From the IMG/VR virus record IMGVR_UViG_3300037587_000240, positions 1 to 29,591 of that record: 29,591 nucleotides of DNA; one strand, 5' to 3'. Under the pieces are notes generated by a model that was given only the letters and a program-made list of their open reading frames with translations, was not told the DNA's origin and made no database searches. Position 1 is the first letter of the stretch, and each line of letters opens with the position of its first letter. A program made the position numbers and the translations under genes. Below are positions 24,341 to 29,580 of this stretch, in pieces. The stretch is from a virus.

Positions 24341-24709
24341 TTAATTATTTAACCCGATATATTCGCCGCTGATAATATCAAATACATGTTGATCACAGCA
24401 CGCAATACCACAAATACCGCCCTTTGATTTGATGTCATAAAGGCGGTCAAGTTGCTCAACACTCGCGCCGTTATTCTTGGACTCGAACGCGTTAACGTCC
24501 TTAAATTCAATCATCACAATTATACCGTCTTGATTATATCCGGTAGTATCACCCCACCCTTTATGAGCTAAATTCATCCAACCACCACGGACCTTTACTT
24601 TACCCGCTTGTGTTCGCGTCAATTCAACACCGAGTGCTAGGGCCATTTCCATGCCTTCACGTTGAATTATATTCTCGTTTTTTTTACGCTGCTTATCTGA
24701 AAATGTCAT
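24341..24709 (-). CDS. VRR-NUC endonuclease
   Basis: A 122-residue single-domain nuclease of the PD-(D/E)xK superfamily, VRR-NUC type. The signature is GWMNLAHKGWGDTTGY with Asp54, VMIEFKDV with Glu68 and Lys70, and GASVEQLDRL with Gln86, followed by GGICGIA. Stand-alone VRR-NUC proteins are common in phages and act on branched or flap DNA, including Holliday junctions, during recombination or before packaging. No other domain is present. It overlaps the upstream YbcO-type nuclease gene by an ATGA, suggesting co-expression. Confidence 0.9.
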   Translation of the reverse strand: MTFSDKQRKKNENIIQREGMEMALALGVELTRTQAGKVKVRGGWMNLAHKGWGDTTGYNQDGIIVMIEFKDVNAFESKNNGASVEQLDRLYDIKSKGGICGIACCDQHVFDIISGEYIGLNN

Positions 24710-25056
24710 AATCTTAATAACCCTTTGCTAAATAATTTACCCTGCGTTTCTTCAAGGGCGCGTAATTTCTCAAGCTCTAAATCATAAAAGTAATCAGTCT
24801 TGACTCTACCATCTATAACGTCATGGCATGAGTTACAAGCGTAAACAGCGAAGTGGTCGCTGCACTTCATACCCATGCCGCGATTATGGCCTATATGAGC
24901 TAGTACGGTCGTTTCATTGTTGCCGTTACATACTTCCAAGCGTAACGAGCATTCCTCACCCTTTGCCGACTTTCTAATTTTACTCACTATTAACCTCTCT
25001 AAATCTGGTATGTTAAGGACTGGTAACTCTTTTGTTTCGTTAAATGCTTTATTCAT
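24706..25056 (-). CDS. YbcO-type (DUF1364) HNH-like nuclease
   Basis: A 116-residue protein. The diagnostic region is SLRLEVCNGNNETTVLAHIG, then MGMKCSDHFAVYACNSCHDVIDGR. The ETTVLAH, ACxxCHDxxDGR pattern is that of YbcO/DUF1364 proteins, found in the lambdoid nin-like region, where the cysteines bind zinc and the His residues belong to a beta-beta-alpha nuclease site. Cys36, Cys43, Cys65, Cys74 and Cys77 are all present, with His54, His68 and His78. It probably processes phage DNA with the adjacent VRR-NUC protein. Coding overlaps the downstream gene by an ATGA. Confidence 0.88.
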   Translation of the reverse strand: MNKAFNETKELPVLNIPDLERLIVSKIRKSAKGEECSLRLEVCNGNNETTVLAHIGHNRGMGMKCSDHFAVYACNSCHDVIDGRVKTDYFYDLELEKLRALEETQGKLFSKGLLRL

Positions 25057-25061
25057 AACGA

Positions 25062-25193
25062 CTACAACCCATTATCATTATAAAGTTTTTGCCCTTCATA
25101 CCATCTATCAGAAACCTCTGAGCCAAGGTTTTTTAATTCCGATACGTGATAGCGCATGTATATTTTAATAGATTCTTTATCGTGGTCACTCAT
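25062..25193 (-). CDS. small hypothetical protein (43 aa)
   Basis: Starts MSDHDKESIKIYMRYHVSEL and ends KLYNDNGL. It is a soluble helical peptide with an AGAGGTGAG ribosome binding site just upstream, 5 bases from the next gene start. No family is recognised. Its place within a tightly spaced leftward run supports translation. Confidence 0.6.
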   Translation of the reverse strand: MSDHDKESIKIYMRYHVSELKNLGSEVSDRWYEGQKLYNDNGL

Positions 25194-25201
25194 ACTCACC
25201 T

Positions 25202-25318
25202 CTACTTAATTAAAATCGTTTCCATCATTTCTAGCAAAACACAATTAGCATAGGTAAATGTCAATGCCAGTAATGCGGTTGATGCTATTTCTAGTTTATC
25301 GGTTAATGTAAATTTCAT
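25202..25318 (-). CDS. single-pass membrane micropeptide (38 aa)
   Basis: Starts MKFTLTDKLEIASTALLALT and ends MMETILIK. The middle (IASTALLALTFTYANCVLL) is hydrophobic enough to span the membrane. AGGTGATGAG precedes the ATG, and the stop overlaps the ribosome binding site of the next gene. The function is unknown. Confidence 0.55.
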   Translation of the reverse strand: MKFTLTDKLEIASTALLALTFTYANCVLLEMMETILIK

Positions 25319-25328
25319 CCTCATCACC

Positions 25329-25388
25329 TCATTTATTCTTAGCGACACGCCGCCAGATTTCGCCGTTAATGACTATATCTGGCGGCAT
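25329..25388 (-). CDS. possible 19-residue peptide
   Basis: ATG-started ORF beginning MPPDIVINGE and ending RRVAKNK, 5 bases after the ParB-like stop. It looks like phage mini-proteins with an IVINGExWxR pattern, but it lacks a ribosome binding site of its own and is crossed by the inverted repeat at 25349-25386. It may be translated by coupling to the upstream gene. Low certainty. Confidence 0.3.
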   Translation of the reverse strand: MPPDIVINGEIWRRVAKNK

Positions 25389-25399
25389 TTGTTTATTTT
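25349..25399 (+). terminator. hairpin, weak rightward terminator
   Basis: GCCGCCAGAT (25349-25358) pairs perfectly with ATCTGGCGGC (25377-25386) around 18 bases. On the plus strand it runs into ATTTGTTTATTTT (25387-25399). The minus-strand side has no T-run. The loop is long, so strength is uncertain. Confidence 0.4.
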
Positions 25400-26244
25400 G
25401 CTATTACAGCCTTTTCAGACATAGGGCGCCAAACACAGTTTCCTCTATGCTTAATTTGACCGCCTCGCCTTGATACATTCCAGCACTTTAGTATGCTGTT
25501 CATTAGAGCTACTTTGTTGAGTTTTGATACTTTCATCTTGTTGTTTAGCATTATTGTTCTTATCTGCATTTCTATGCCGTCAGAGGAAACGTCGGCGCCA
25601 GTAAGTATTCTACTCATGTATGTAGCGGCATCTTGCTCATCTAACTCAGAAAAAACCATAAACAAGAACAGCGTCTCAACCTTTGGTATTAATACACCCT
25701 TAGTTGGAGCGATCTCCTTCATCATAGAAAAAGACGAGTCAATTAACTCCTTTCTTTCTTGATATACCCTCAGTACGTCAGAGGTGGTCATTCTATTCCC
25801 CCCGCCAGTACCACCAAAGCCAGATTTTTTGTATTTTTCAAACATCGTTAATGCTCCACTCATGGTATGCGAAGCGCAAAACGCAACACCAGCCTGTATA
25901 GCGAGGGCATCACCGCCCGTTCTGCCTTTCCCGGAGTCAATTGTGTGTTTGGTTGACGACTTAACACCTTTAATAACTAGGAACTCGCAAGCCATCCCAG
26001 ACTTAGCTACTGCTGTTAATCTGTGCTGGCCGTCAATCAATATACCATTTTCATCAAGCCTTATTGCGTCACCGTTAAACTCCCAGCTACCGCTATTCAT
26101 GTCACGCAGGTATACCGCTACGCGTTCCTTTGATATTTTTCTGTTGTCTATATTGATAGTGCTTAGTATACTGTCTGCTTGTGCAGGTGAAAACGAACGT
26201 ATTGAAACTTCTATGTCGTGACTGTTAAAGTAATGTGAATTCAT
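25393..26244 (-). CDS. ParB/sulfiredoxin-fold nuclease-like protein
   Basis: A 283-residue protein. Residues 1-85 are the ParB/Srx fold: ISKERVAVYLRDMNSGSWEF, then IRLDENGILIDGQHRLTAVA, with the signature DGQHRL at 71-76, where the Arg and His bind nucleotide in relatives. The remainder (residues about 95-283) is helical, with a Gly-rich basic loop (KKSGFGGTGGGNRM). Phage proteins of this type lack the ParB helix-turn-helix and are not partition proteins; roles in DNA handling or as nucleotide-dependent switches are suspected. AGGATAATAAC lies upstream of the ATG. It is downstream of the ribbon-helix-helix gene and probably co-transcribed. Confidence 0.82.
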   Translation of the reverse strand: MNSHYFNSHDIEVSIRSFSPAQADSILSTINIDNRKISKERVAVYLRDMNSGSWEFNGDAIRLDENGILIDGQHRLTAVAKSGMACEFLVIKGVKSSTKHTIDSGKGRTGGDALAIQAGVAFCASHTMSGALTMFEKYKKSGFGGTGGGNRMTTSDVLRVYQERKELIDSSFSMMKEIAPTKGVLIPKVETLFLFMVFSELDEQDAATYMSRILTGADVSSDGIEMQIRTIMLNNKMKVSKLNKVALMNSILKCWNVSRRGGQIKHRGNCVWRPMSEKAVIAK

Positions 26245-26276
26245 GTTATTATCCTGTTGTTAATTATTATTTAATT

Positions 26277-26302
26277 GCCTCGCTGATACGGGGCTTTTTT
26301 TT
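26277..26302 (+). terminator. rightward intrinsic terminator inside the leftward operon
   Basis: GCCTCG (26277-26282) pairs with CGGGGC (26289-26294; one G-U) around CTGATA, followed by eight T (26295-26302). On the minus strand the stem is preceded by A residues and followed by no T-run, so it can only stop rightward transcripts, which run against all genes here. Confidence 0.8.
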
Positions 26303-26312
26303 GCTTGTTTTG

Positions 26313-26432
26313 TTACTTAATGCCTTTAGCTATAAGCTGACGCACCGCCAAACTAAAATTCCCCTCACAATATAGGTCTGCATATTCCTGTATTGCCTTA
26401 GTCATGTTCTTGAACTCGATTAACTTCTTCAT
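26313..26432 (-). CDS. mini ribbon-helix-helix DNA-binding protein (39 aa)
   Basis: Starts MKKLIEFKNMTKAIQEYADL and continues YCEGNFSLAVRQLIAKGIK. The layout of a short strand, a helix (MTKAIQEYADLYC), a GNFS turn and a second helix (LAVRQLIAKGI) is that of Arc/MetJ-type ribbon-helix-helix regulators, here at minimum size. Such proteins bind operators as dimers of dimers through the paired strands. It is the first gene after a strong leftward promoter containing two direct repeats, so it may regulate itself and the ParB-like gene. Family by eye only. Confidence 0.68.
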   Translation of the reverse strand: MKKLIEFKNMTKAIQEYADLYCEGNFSLAVRQLIAKGIK

Positions 26433-26462
26433 GCTCGCTCTCTATATCTAAAAGATACACGT

Positions 26463-26490
26463 AGTATATACATAATATATACATAGTCAA
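26463..26490 (-). promoter_or_regulatory. leftward promoter
   Basis: On the minus strand TTGACT (26485-26490) and TATACT (26463-26468) are separated by 16 bases, each one mismatch from consensus. It is about 30 bases upstream of the ribbon-helix-helix gene and follows the end of the 154-residue gene directly. This is the best promoter in the window. Confidence 0.75.
26465..26485. repeat. two direct repeats in promoter, candidate operator
   Basis: TATATACATA occurs at 26465-26474 and again at 26476-26485, 11 bases apart, about one helical turn, filling the promoter spacer and touching both hexamers. Ribbon-helix-helix proteins commonly bind adjacent half-sites one turn apart, which fits autoregulation by the 39-residue gene. 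Confidence 0.45.
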
Positions 26491-26492
26491 GT

Positions 26493-26957
26493 TTATTTAT
26501 TCTGCCTATCAATCAACTCTTGATATTCTGAATCGCGAGGTTTGAAAAGTGTGATACCTTTTATTGATGCCCACTCTTCATGTTTTCGTAGTGCGTCGAA
26601 CCTTTCGCCCTTGGTTGCCTTTCGTTGATCACCCGACTTTGCCCAGCTTAATCTAACGCCATTTTCATCTACCCCTAAATGCTGGCGTGTAAATAGCTCG
26701 TGGGCATCTTCTGAATTAAAAGGGCGGCTACCGTACCACTGACCGTCTTTATTAATCATTAGCGGCATTTTAACACCATTGCCCGCCATAAACTTGGCTG
26801 TTGTTGCCATCCATCCACGCCACAACCTAGCCATGCCCCATTTACCGACTCCGGCAGGCTGTGAGCTAACGATTATTAGTTTATGCTCGTTAATTTCACC
26901 CTGCAACTCTTCCATGAATTGCTGTAGGTTATGTGGGCTTACCTGGTAGTCTTTCAT
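26493..26957 (-). CDS. hypothetical phage protein, DNA-metabolism candidate
   Basis: A 154-residue protein, basic in the middle. It opens with an acidic helix (NLQQFMEELQGEINEHKLII), has an aromatic-rich core (KWGMARLWRGWMATTAKFMAG) and a conserved-looking segment PFNSEDAHELFTRQHLG, then KPRDSEYQELIDRQNK at the end. The Trp/Arg helices and size recall NinB/Orf-like recombination mediators, but I cannot match their residues, so the family stays open. It shares one base with the upstream gene and ends just before the promoter at 26463-26490. Confidence 0.72.
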   Translation of the reverse strand: MKDYQVSPHNLQQFMEELQGEINEHKLIIVSSQPAGVGKWGMARLWRGWMATTAKFMAGNGVKMPLMINKDGQWYGSRPFNSEDAHELFTRQHLGVDENGVRLSWAKSGDQRKATKGERFDALRKHEEWASIKGITLFKPRDSEYQELIDRQNK

Positions 26958-27430
26958 TAAAACTCATTCATCCAACTGTCAGTAATGTTATCTTTCAATA
27001 ATCGCGCCGCCGCTATGTCATCAATTTTGGTTTTGACTGTGTGAACTCTAACGGCTGCTTCCTCTTCGTTCTCGACAACTATAACCCTATTGCGCGCTTT
27101 TTCTATGCAGTCCACACAACAGCCGTTTCTCCTTCGCAGTTCGATAGGCTTGTAAACTGTATCGCGAGTACAAAAGAAGTCACGGGCTTGATTATCAACA
27201 TTCTTTTCTTTCCCGTTAAATCGCCAGATATTTTTATTGAGCCAGTTCGTTAACCGTTCCAAGTTGTAATAATTTATGCGGCTACGAGTAAACGCCGGCC
27301 TAATTGTATCTTCATTCTGCAAAAATCCCCGCAGCGTCAGTACGTTTAGATTGTTATCTTTGGCAAATTGTCGAGTAGTTACTGTACCCGCGTTTAGTTC
27401 CTTATTCATTTCACTACTTATATTATTCAT
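26957..27430 (-). CDS. putative helix-turn-helix protein with CxxC region
   Basis: A 157-residue protein. Residues about 17-63 (VTTRQFAKDNNLNVLTLRGF, then INYYNLERLTNWLNKN) read as a winged helix-turn-helix of the excisionase-like kind. The middle has a Cys cluster (RRRNGCCVDCIEKARN) that could bind zinc, followed by a charged helical tail ending DSWMNEF. A DNA-binding regulator is plausible. An AGAAAGGAAAG ribosome binding site lies upstream. It shares one base with the next gene. No exact family is recognised. Confidence 0.68.
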   Translation of the reverse strand: MNNISSEMNKELNAGTVTTRQFAKDNNLNVLTLRGFLQNEDTIRPAFTRSRINYYNLERLTNWLNKNIWRFNGKEKNVDNQARDFFCTRDTVYKPIELRRRNGCCVDCIEKARNRVIVVENEEEAAVRVHTVKTKIDDIAAARLLKDNITDSWMNEF

Positions 27431-27471
27431 GTATACTTTCCTTTCTAGTTGCTTACTAGTGTTTGGGTTGT

Positions 27472-27503
27472 AGCCGTTAGTCTTTATTGACTAGCGGCTT
27501 TTT
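27472..27503 (+). terminator. rightward intrinsic terminator inside the leftward operon
   Basis: AGCCGTTAGTC (27472-27482) pairs over 11 positions (one G-U) with GACTAGCGGCT (27489-27499) around TTTATT, followed by TTTTT (27499-27503). The minus-strand side has no T-run. The 67-residue gene stop lies inside the stem. Confidence 0.78.
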
Positions 27504-27680
27504 ACCTTCTTCTATCGACTCTTCAATTGATTCAGTCGATGCTTGTTCGTGATAACCGCTTTTAGAGTTAACTACCCCGCATTCTTTACACTCTCTAAAT
27601 TGGGTTAATTGCCCGTAACACATTTTAGGCAATCCGAATCTTGTCCAATCATGCCAACCTAATCTACATCGTAATCTCAT
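27477..27680 (-). CDS. small zinc-binding-type protein, DUF1660-like
   Basis: A 67-residue protein beginning MRLRCRLGWHDW and continuing FRECKECGVV. The combination of CxLGxH(x)W near the start and CxxCG after about 20 residues resembles the phage DUF1660 family of small metal-binding proteins. Cys5, His10, Cys31 and Cys34 could hold one zinc. The Ser/Glu-rich tail (STESIEESIEEGKK) is likely disordered. It has one of the four repeated translation leaders, and its stop codon lies in the terminator hairpin at 27472-27499. Confidence 0.7.
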   Translation of the reverse strand: MRLRCRLGWHDWTRFGLPKMCYGQLTQFRECKECGVVNSKSGYHEQASTESIEESIEEGKKPLVNKD

Positions 27681-27698
27681 AATTACCTCTATTAGTTA
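27678..27698 (-). repeat. shared translation leader, copy 1
   Basis: On the minus strand: AACTAATAGAGGTAATT then ATG, identical to copies at 27966, 28343 and 28610. It contains the AGAGG ribosome binding site and the start codon. Here the upstream gene's TAA is its first part. Confidence 0.85.
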
Positions 27699-27968
27699 TT
27701 TAAAGCGTGAATTAATATAATCTGCCGCTTGTTTTTTTGCCTCGTCTTGAGTTTCTACAGGATCACGACTTGTATTATTAAAGCCAATGTCGAAATCTTC
27801 ATTAACAGGACTGACCCAGTACCACCCGGTTACTCCGTGAAATTTTCCACTTATATAGCCCGTCCATGCAAATGTCACCTTCCCGTCATGAAAGATGCTA
27901 CCTTGTGGTCCCGCGCATACCGCAGCTAACCCGGTAGGTTTCGGGTTGTTTTTCCATCTTTTTTTCAT
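27696..27968 (-). CDS. hypothetical phage protein (90 aa)
   Basis: A 90-residue basic-then-acidic protein: MKKRWKNNPKPTGLAAVCAG, a beta-rich aromatic middle (TFAWTGYISGKFHGVTGWYW) and a C-terminal helix (ETQDEAKKQAADYINSRF). It looks like a small one-domain sheet packed on a helix. I know no family. It has repeated leader copy 2 for its start and runs directly into leader copy 1 of the next gene. Confidence 0.72.
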   Translation of the reverse strand: MKKRWKNNPKPTGLAAVCAGPQGSIFHDGKVTFAWTGYISGKFHGVTGWYWVSPVNEDFDIGFNNTSRDPVETQDEAKKQAADYINSRFK

Positions 27969-27986
27969 AATTACCTCTATTAGTTA
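27966..27986 (-). repeat. shared translation leader, copy 2
   Basis: Same sequence as copy 1. It contains the start and AGAGG site of the 90-residue gene, and the stop codon of the YopX-family gene is within it (TAA of CTAATAG). Confidence 0.85.
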
Positions 27987-28345
27987 TTTAAAAGTTCAGG
28001 ATTTTCGTGAATGTTACCGATAACAACCCAGCTTATACCCATGTACGTCGATATAATTAAATCTCCAATCTTAAAAGAAGCCCCTTTATATTCAACAGTT
28101 TTGTTTGTCACTTCATCACCGCTGTGTAGCTGCCTTGTTTCTTTAACAATATCCCCTTCATAAATATCCACACCGTTTTTATCTTGTAGTCCTGTGAATT
28201 GCATTAACCTTAAGTGCGCGGAGCTTGTTGGTTGGTTTATCCATTGATACCCTTTTTCAACTGCTTTCCCGTCATTAACACTAACACCATCTAGCATGAT
28301 GCTTCTTTTGGAATCCCACGCTCTAAACTTAATTACTCTATTCAT
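27980..28345 (-). CDS. YopX-family protein
   Basis: A 121-residue protein of the YopX family, common in phages and prophages. Its markers are all present: RVIKFRAWDSKRSIML at the start, MQFTGLQDKNGVDIYEGDIV in the middle, and VVIGNIHENPELL at the end. The family forms a small beta barrel; the biological role remains unknown. It uses leader copy 3, and its own stop codon overlaps leader copy 2, so its translation should be coupled to the next gene. Confidence 0.92.
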   Translation of the reverse strand: MNRVIKFRAWDSKRSIMLDGVSVNDGKAVEKGYQWINQPTSSAHLRLMQFTGLQDKNGVDIYEGDIVKETRQLHSGDEVTNKTVEYKGASFKIGDLIISTYMGISWVVIGNIHENPELLNN

Positions 28346-28363
28346 AATTACCTCTATTAGTTA
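28343..28363 (-). repeat. shared translation leader, copy 3
   Basis: Same sequence as copy 1, serving the YopX-family gene. The stop of the 83-residue gene (TAA) forms its upstream edge. Confidence 0.85.
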
Positions 28364-28612
28364 TTCGCCGCGTGCTTTTTCAAGTAATTTGATCAAGTCA
28401 TCAGTATTATCAATAATCCAATCAATAGCGTAATGCATTTGACCATCACGGAGTTGTGATATTCTCTCTATGTACTTATACATATCAGCGTTAACCTCTT
28501 GCATCTTTAAAATATCATCAATCACATGCTCGTTATTTTCGTCAAAGTTAGCTATTTCTTTATTATCTTTACGTAACCACCAGCAGTGATGGCCTCTTGT
28601 TTTTGTATACAT
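28361..28612 (-). CDS. hypothetical protein with RDGxxYAIDW motif (83 aa)
   Basis: An 83-residue acidic helical protein. It starts MYTKTRGHHCWWLRKDNKEI and contains QLRDGQMHYAIDWIIDNTDD at residues about 54-73. The same R-D-G-x-x-Y-A-I-D-W core occurs in the 114-residue gene at 28735, so the two may be distant relatives or share a binding site. No named family. It starts from leader copy 4. Confidence 0.72.
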   Translation of the reverse strand: MYTKTRGHHCWWLRKDNKEIANFDENNEHVIDDILKMQEVNADMYKYIERISQLRDGQMHYAIDWIIDNTDDLIKLLEKARGE

Positions 28613-28630
28613 AATTACCTCTATTAGTTA
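28610..28630 (-). repeat. shared translation leader, copy 4
   Basis: Same sequence as copy 1, in front of the 83-residue gene. Unlike the others, no gene ends inside it; about 104 bases of apparently non-coding sequence lie upstream (28631-28734). Confidence 0.85.
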
Positions 28631-28709
28631 AATTAGTGCGCCATGCTCATTGGGTGCGCTGCATTGCAAGCGTTGAGACTCTGACGACTTCAGGGTAGCT
28701 AGCCCCTTC

Positions 28710-28735
28710 TTTAGTTGTTGACACTCGAAAAGGGT
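28710..28735 (-). repeat. post-stop repeat, copy 1
   Basis: The plus-strand sequence TTTAGTTGTTGACACTCG plus AAAAGGGT is nearly identical to the one at 29096-29121 (two differences in 26 bases). It lies directly downstream of the stop codon of the 114-residue gene, as the other copy lies after the 136-residue gene. Confidence 0.75.
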
Positions 28736-29079
28736 CATTTACGTATAGGCCAAGGGTTCTCTGGTGTAGTTGTTATTCTAACGTCACATTCATCGTTTTG
28801 TATTTCACGCCAGTTTGGTAGCTCTTTAAATTCGATATTCTTTTTTCTGCATTTTTGCAATGTATAACCCCTGCTAGCCATAAACCACAAAAGCCAGTCA
28901 ATAGCATAAACGTGACCATCGCGCCAGCTTGGTTGGCTTTCTGCGCCCTCGCTATCTTGGTACAAGTGATGCAGTGATTTAAAGAAGTCTTTTTGATCAT
29001 GAAAGTCGCGCAAGAATTCTGGCAGATAATCACCACTTGTTAAAAACTCATTCATATTTTCTACTCTTTCATTATCCAT
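28735..29079 (-). CDS. hypothetical protein with RDGxxYAIDW motif (114 aa)
   Basis: A 114-residue protein: an acidic N-terminus, a helical part (EFLRDFHDQKDFFKSLHHLY), then SWRDGHVYAIDWLLWFM, which shares a core with the 83-residue gene product, and a basic segment (LQKCRKKNIEF). An ATG 24 bases inside (position 29055) is an alternative start because the upstream ribosome binding site (GTGAGAATG) is weak. No named family. It is bounded by the two post-stop repeats. The function is unknown. Confidence 0.7.
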   Translation of the reverse strand: MDNERVENMNEFLTSGDYLPEFLRDFHDQKDFFKSLHHLYQDSEGAESQPSWRDGHVYAIDWLLWFMASRGYTLQKCRKKNIEFKELPNWREIQNDECDVRITTTPENPWPIRK

Positions 29080-29095
29080 AGTTCATTCTCACTTA

Positions 29096-29121
29096 TTTAG
29101 TTGTTGATACCCGAAAAGGGT
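29096..29121 (-). repeat. post-stop repeat, copy 2
   Basis: Plus-strand TTTAGTTGTTGATACCCG plus AAAAGGGT, the second copy of the repeat at 28710. Here ACCC-GAAAA-GGGT forms a perfect 4-base hairpin. It lies just after the stop of the 136-residue gene and just before the 114-residue gene. Confidence 0.75.
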
Positions 29122-29123
29122 GG

Positions 29124-29534
29124 TTAAATATTTGCTCTCAATGCCTCCACAAGTTCTTTGGCATCCCTCAATACTTCATGGGGTATGCTGTCGAATGGCG
29201 ATGAGTGGTTATCGTAATTATCATGAATATGCGAGTAATCAGACCCAACGACGAGTGCTTTTGTTTCTTTTTGCCATTCATAATCATTACTGGTTGGTGA
29301 ATTGGCTTTAAAGCTATCGTATGTACAACCACAATTAAACGGAAGTGACTTTGCTTTTTCAACATCATTAAATAACGGATGATTTTCGAAGATATTGGCG
29401 TAAACATTGTATTGCCACTTATCCATTGCTAACCATGCTTTCACTACGACAGTAAAGCTTTTACTTGCCGCGATTCTAAATTGTATTACAGCGCTGAATT
29501 CTTTTATTTGATTATTCATCATTTCATTTCCCAT
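29124..29534 (-). CDS. hypothetical phage protein (136 aa)
   Basis: A 136-residue protein with a beta-alpha pattern: IKEFSAVIQFRIAASKSFTV, an aromatic stretch (WLAMDKWQYNVYANIF), LPFNCGCTYDSF, and an acidic helical end (EVLRDAKELVEALRANI). The N-terminal Phe/Val-rich half followed by GCTYDSF looks like a small protein domain of a DUF type common in phages, but I cannot name it. Starts at 29534 (AAAGG 10 bases upstream) or at the ATG for MNNQIKE are both possible. It is probably preceded by further leftward genes beyond the window. Confidence 0.7.
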   Translation of the reverse strand: MGNEMMNNQIKEFSAVIQFRIAASKSFTVVVKAWLAMDKWQYNVYANIFENHPLFNDVEKAKSLPFNCGCTYDSFKANSPTSNDYEWQKETKALVVGSDYSHIHDNYDNHSSPFDSIPHEVLRDAKELVEALRANI

Positions 29535-29567
29535 TAGTTGGTTGCCTTTCGATGAGGTAATACTAAT

Positions 29568-29580
29568 TCATAAGTTATGA
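29568..29580. other. 13-base perfect palindrome
   Basis: TCATAAGTTATGA is a perfect odd palindrome about 35 bases upstream of the 136-residue gene, near the window edge. It could be an operator or chance; the flanking sequence is cut off. Confidence 0.2.

Noticed and set aside
25784-26221. Long plus-strand frame (145 residues) opposite the ParB-like gene
   Set aside because: It lies fully antisense to a gene with a clear DGQHRL motif and has low-complexity translation; no ribosome binding site or neighbours support it.
26277-26302. Terminator of the leftward ribbon-helix-helix transcript
   Set aside because: On the minus strand the stem is preceded by A residues and followed by AATTAAATAA, so no U-tract forms in that direction.
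26493-26957. NinB/Orf recombination mediator
   Set aside because: Size, position and Trp/Arg helices are suggestive, but I could not match its conserved residues, so I kept it hypothetical.
27678-28630. CRISPR-like array from the four regularly placed 21-base repeats
   Set aside because: Spacing is 252-377 bases with full genes between, and each repeat contains a ribosome binding site and start codon.
28773-29036. 88-codon minus-strand frame inside the 114-residue gene
   Set aside because: It is a shifted frame of the same strand. The chosen frame has the shared RDG...YAIDW core and stops at the post-stop repeat.
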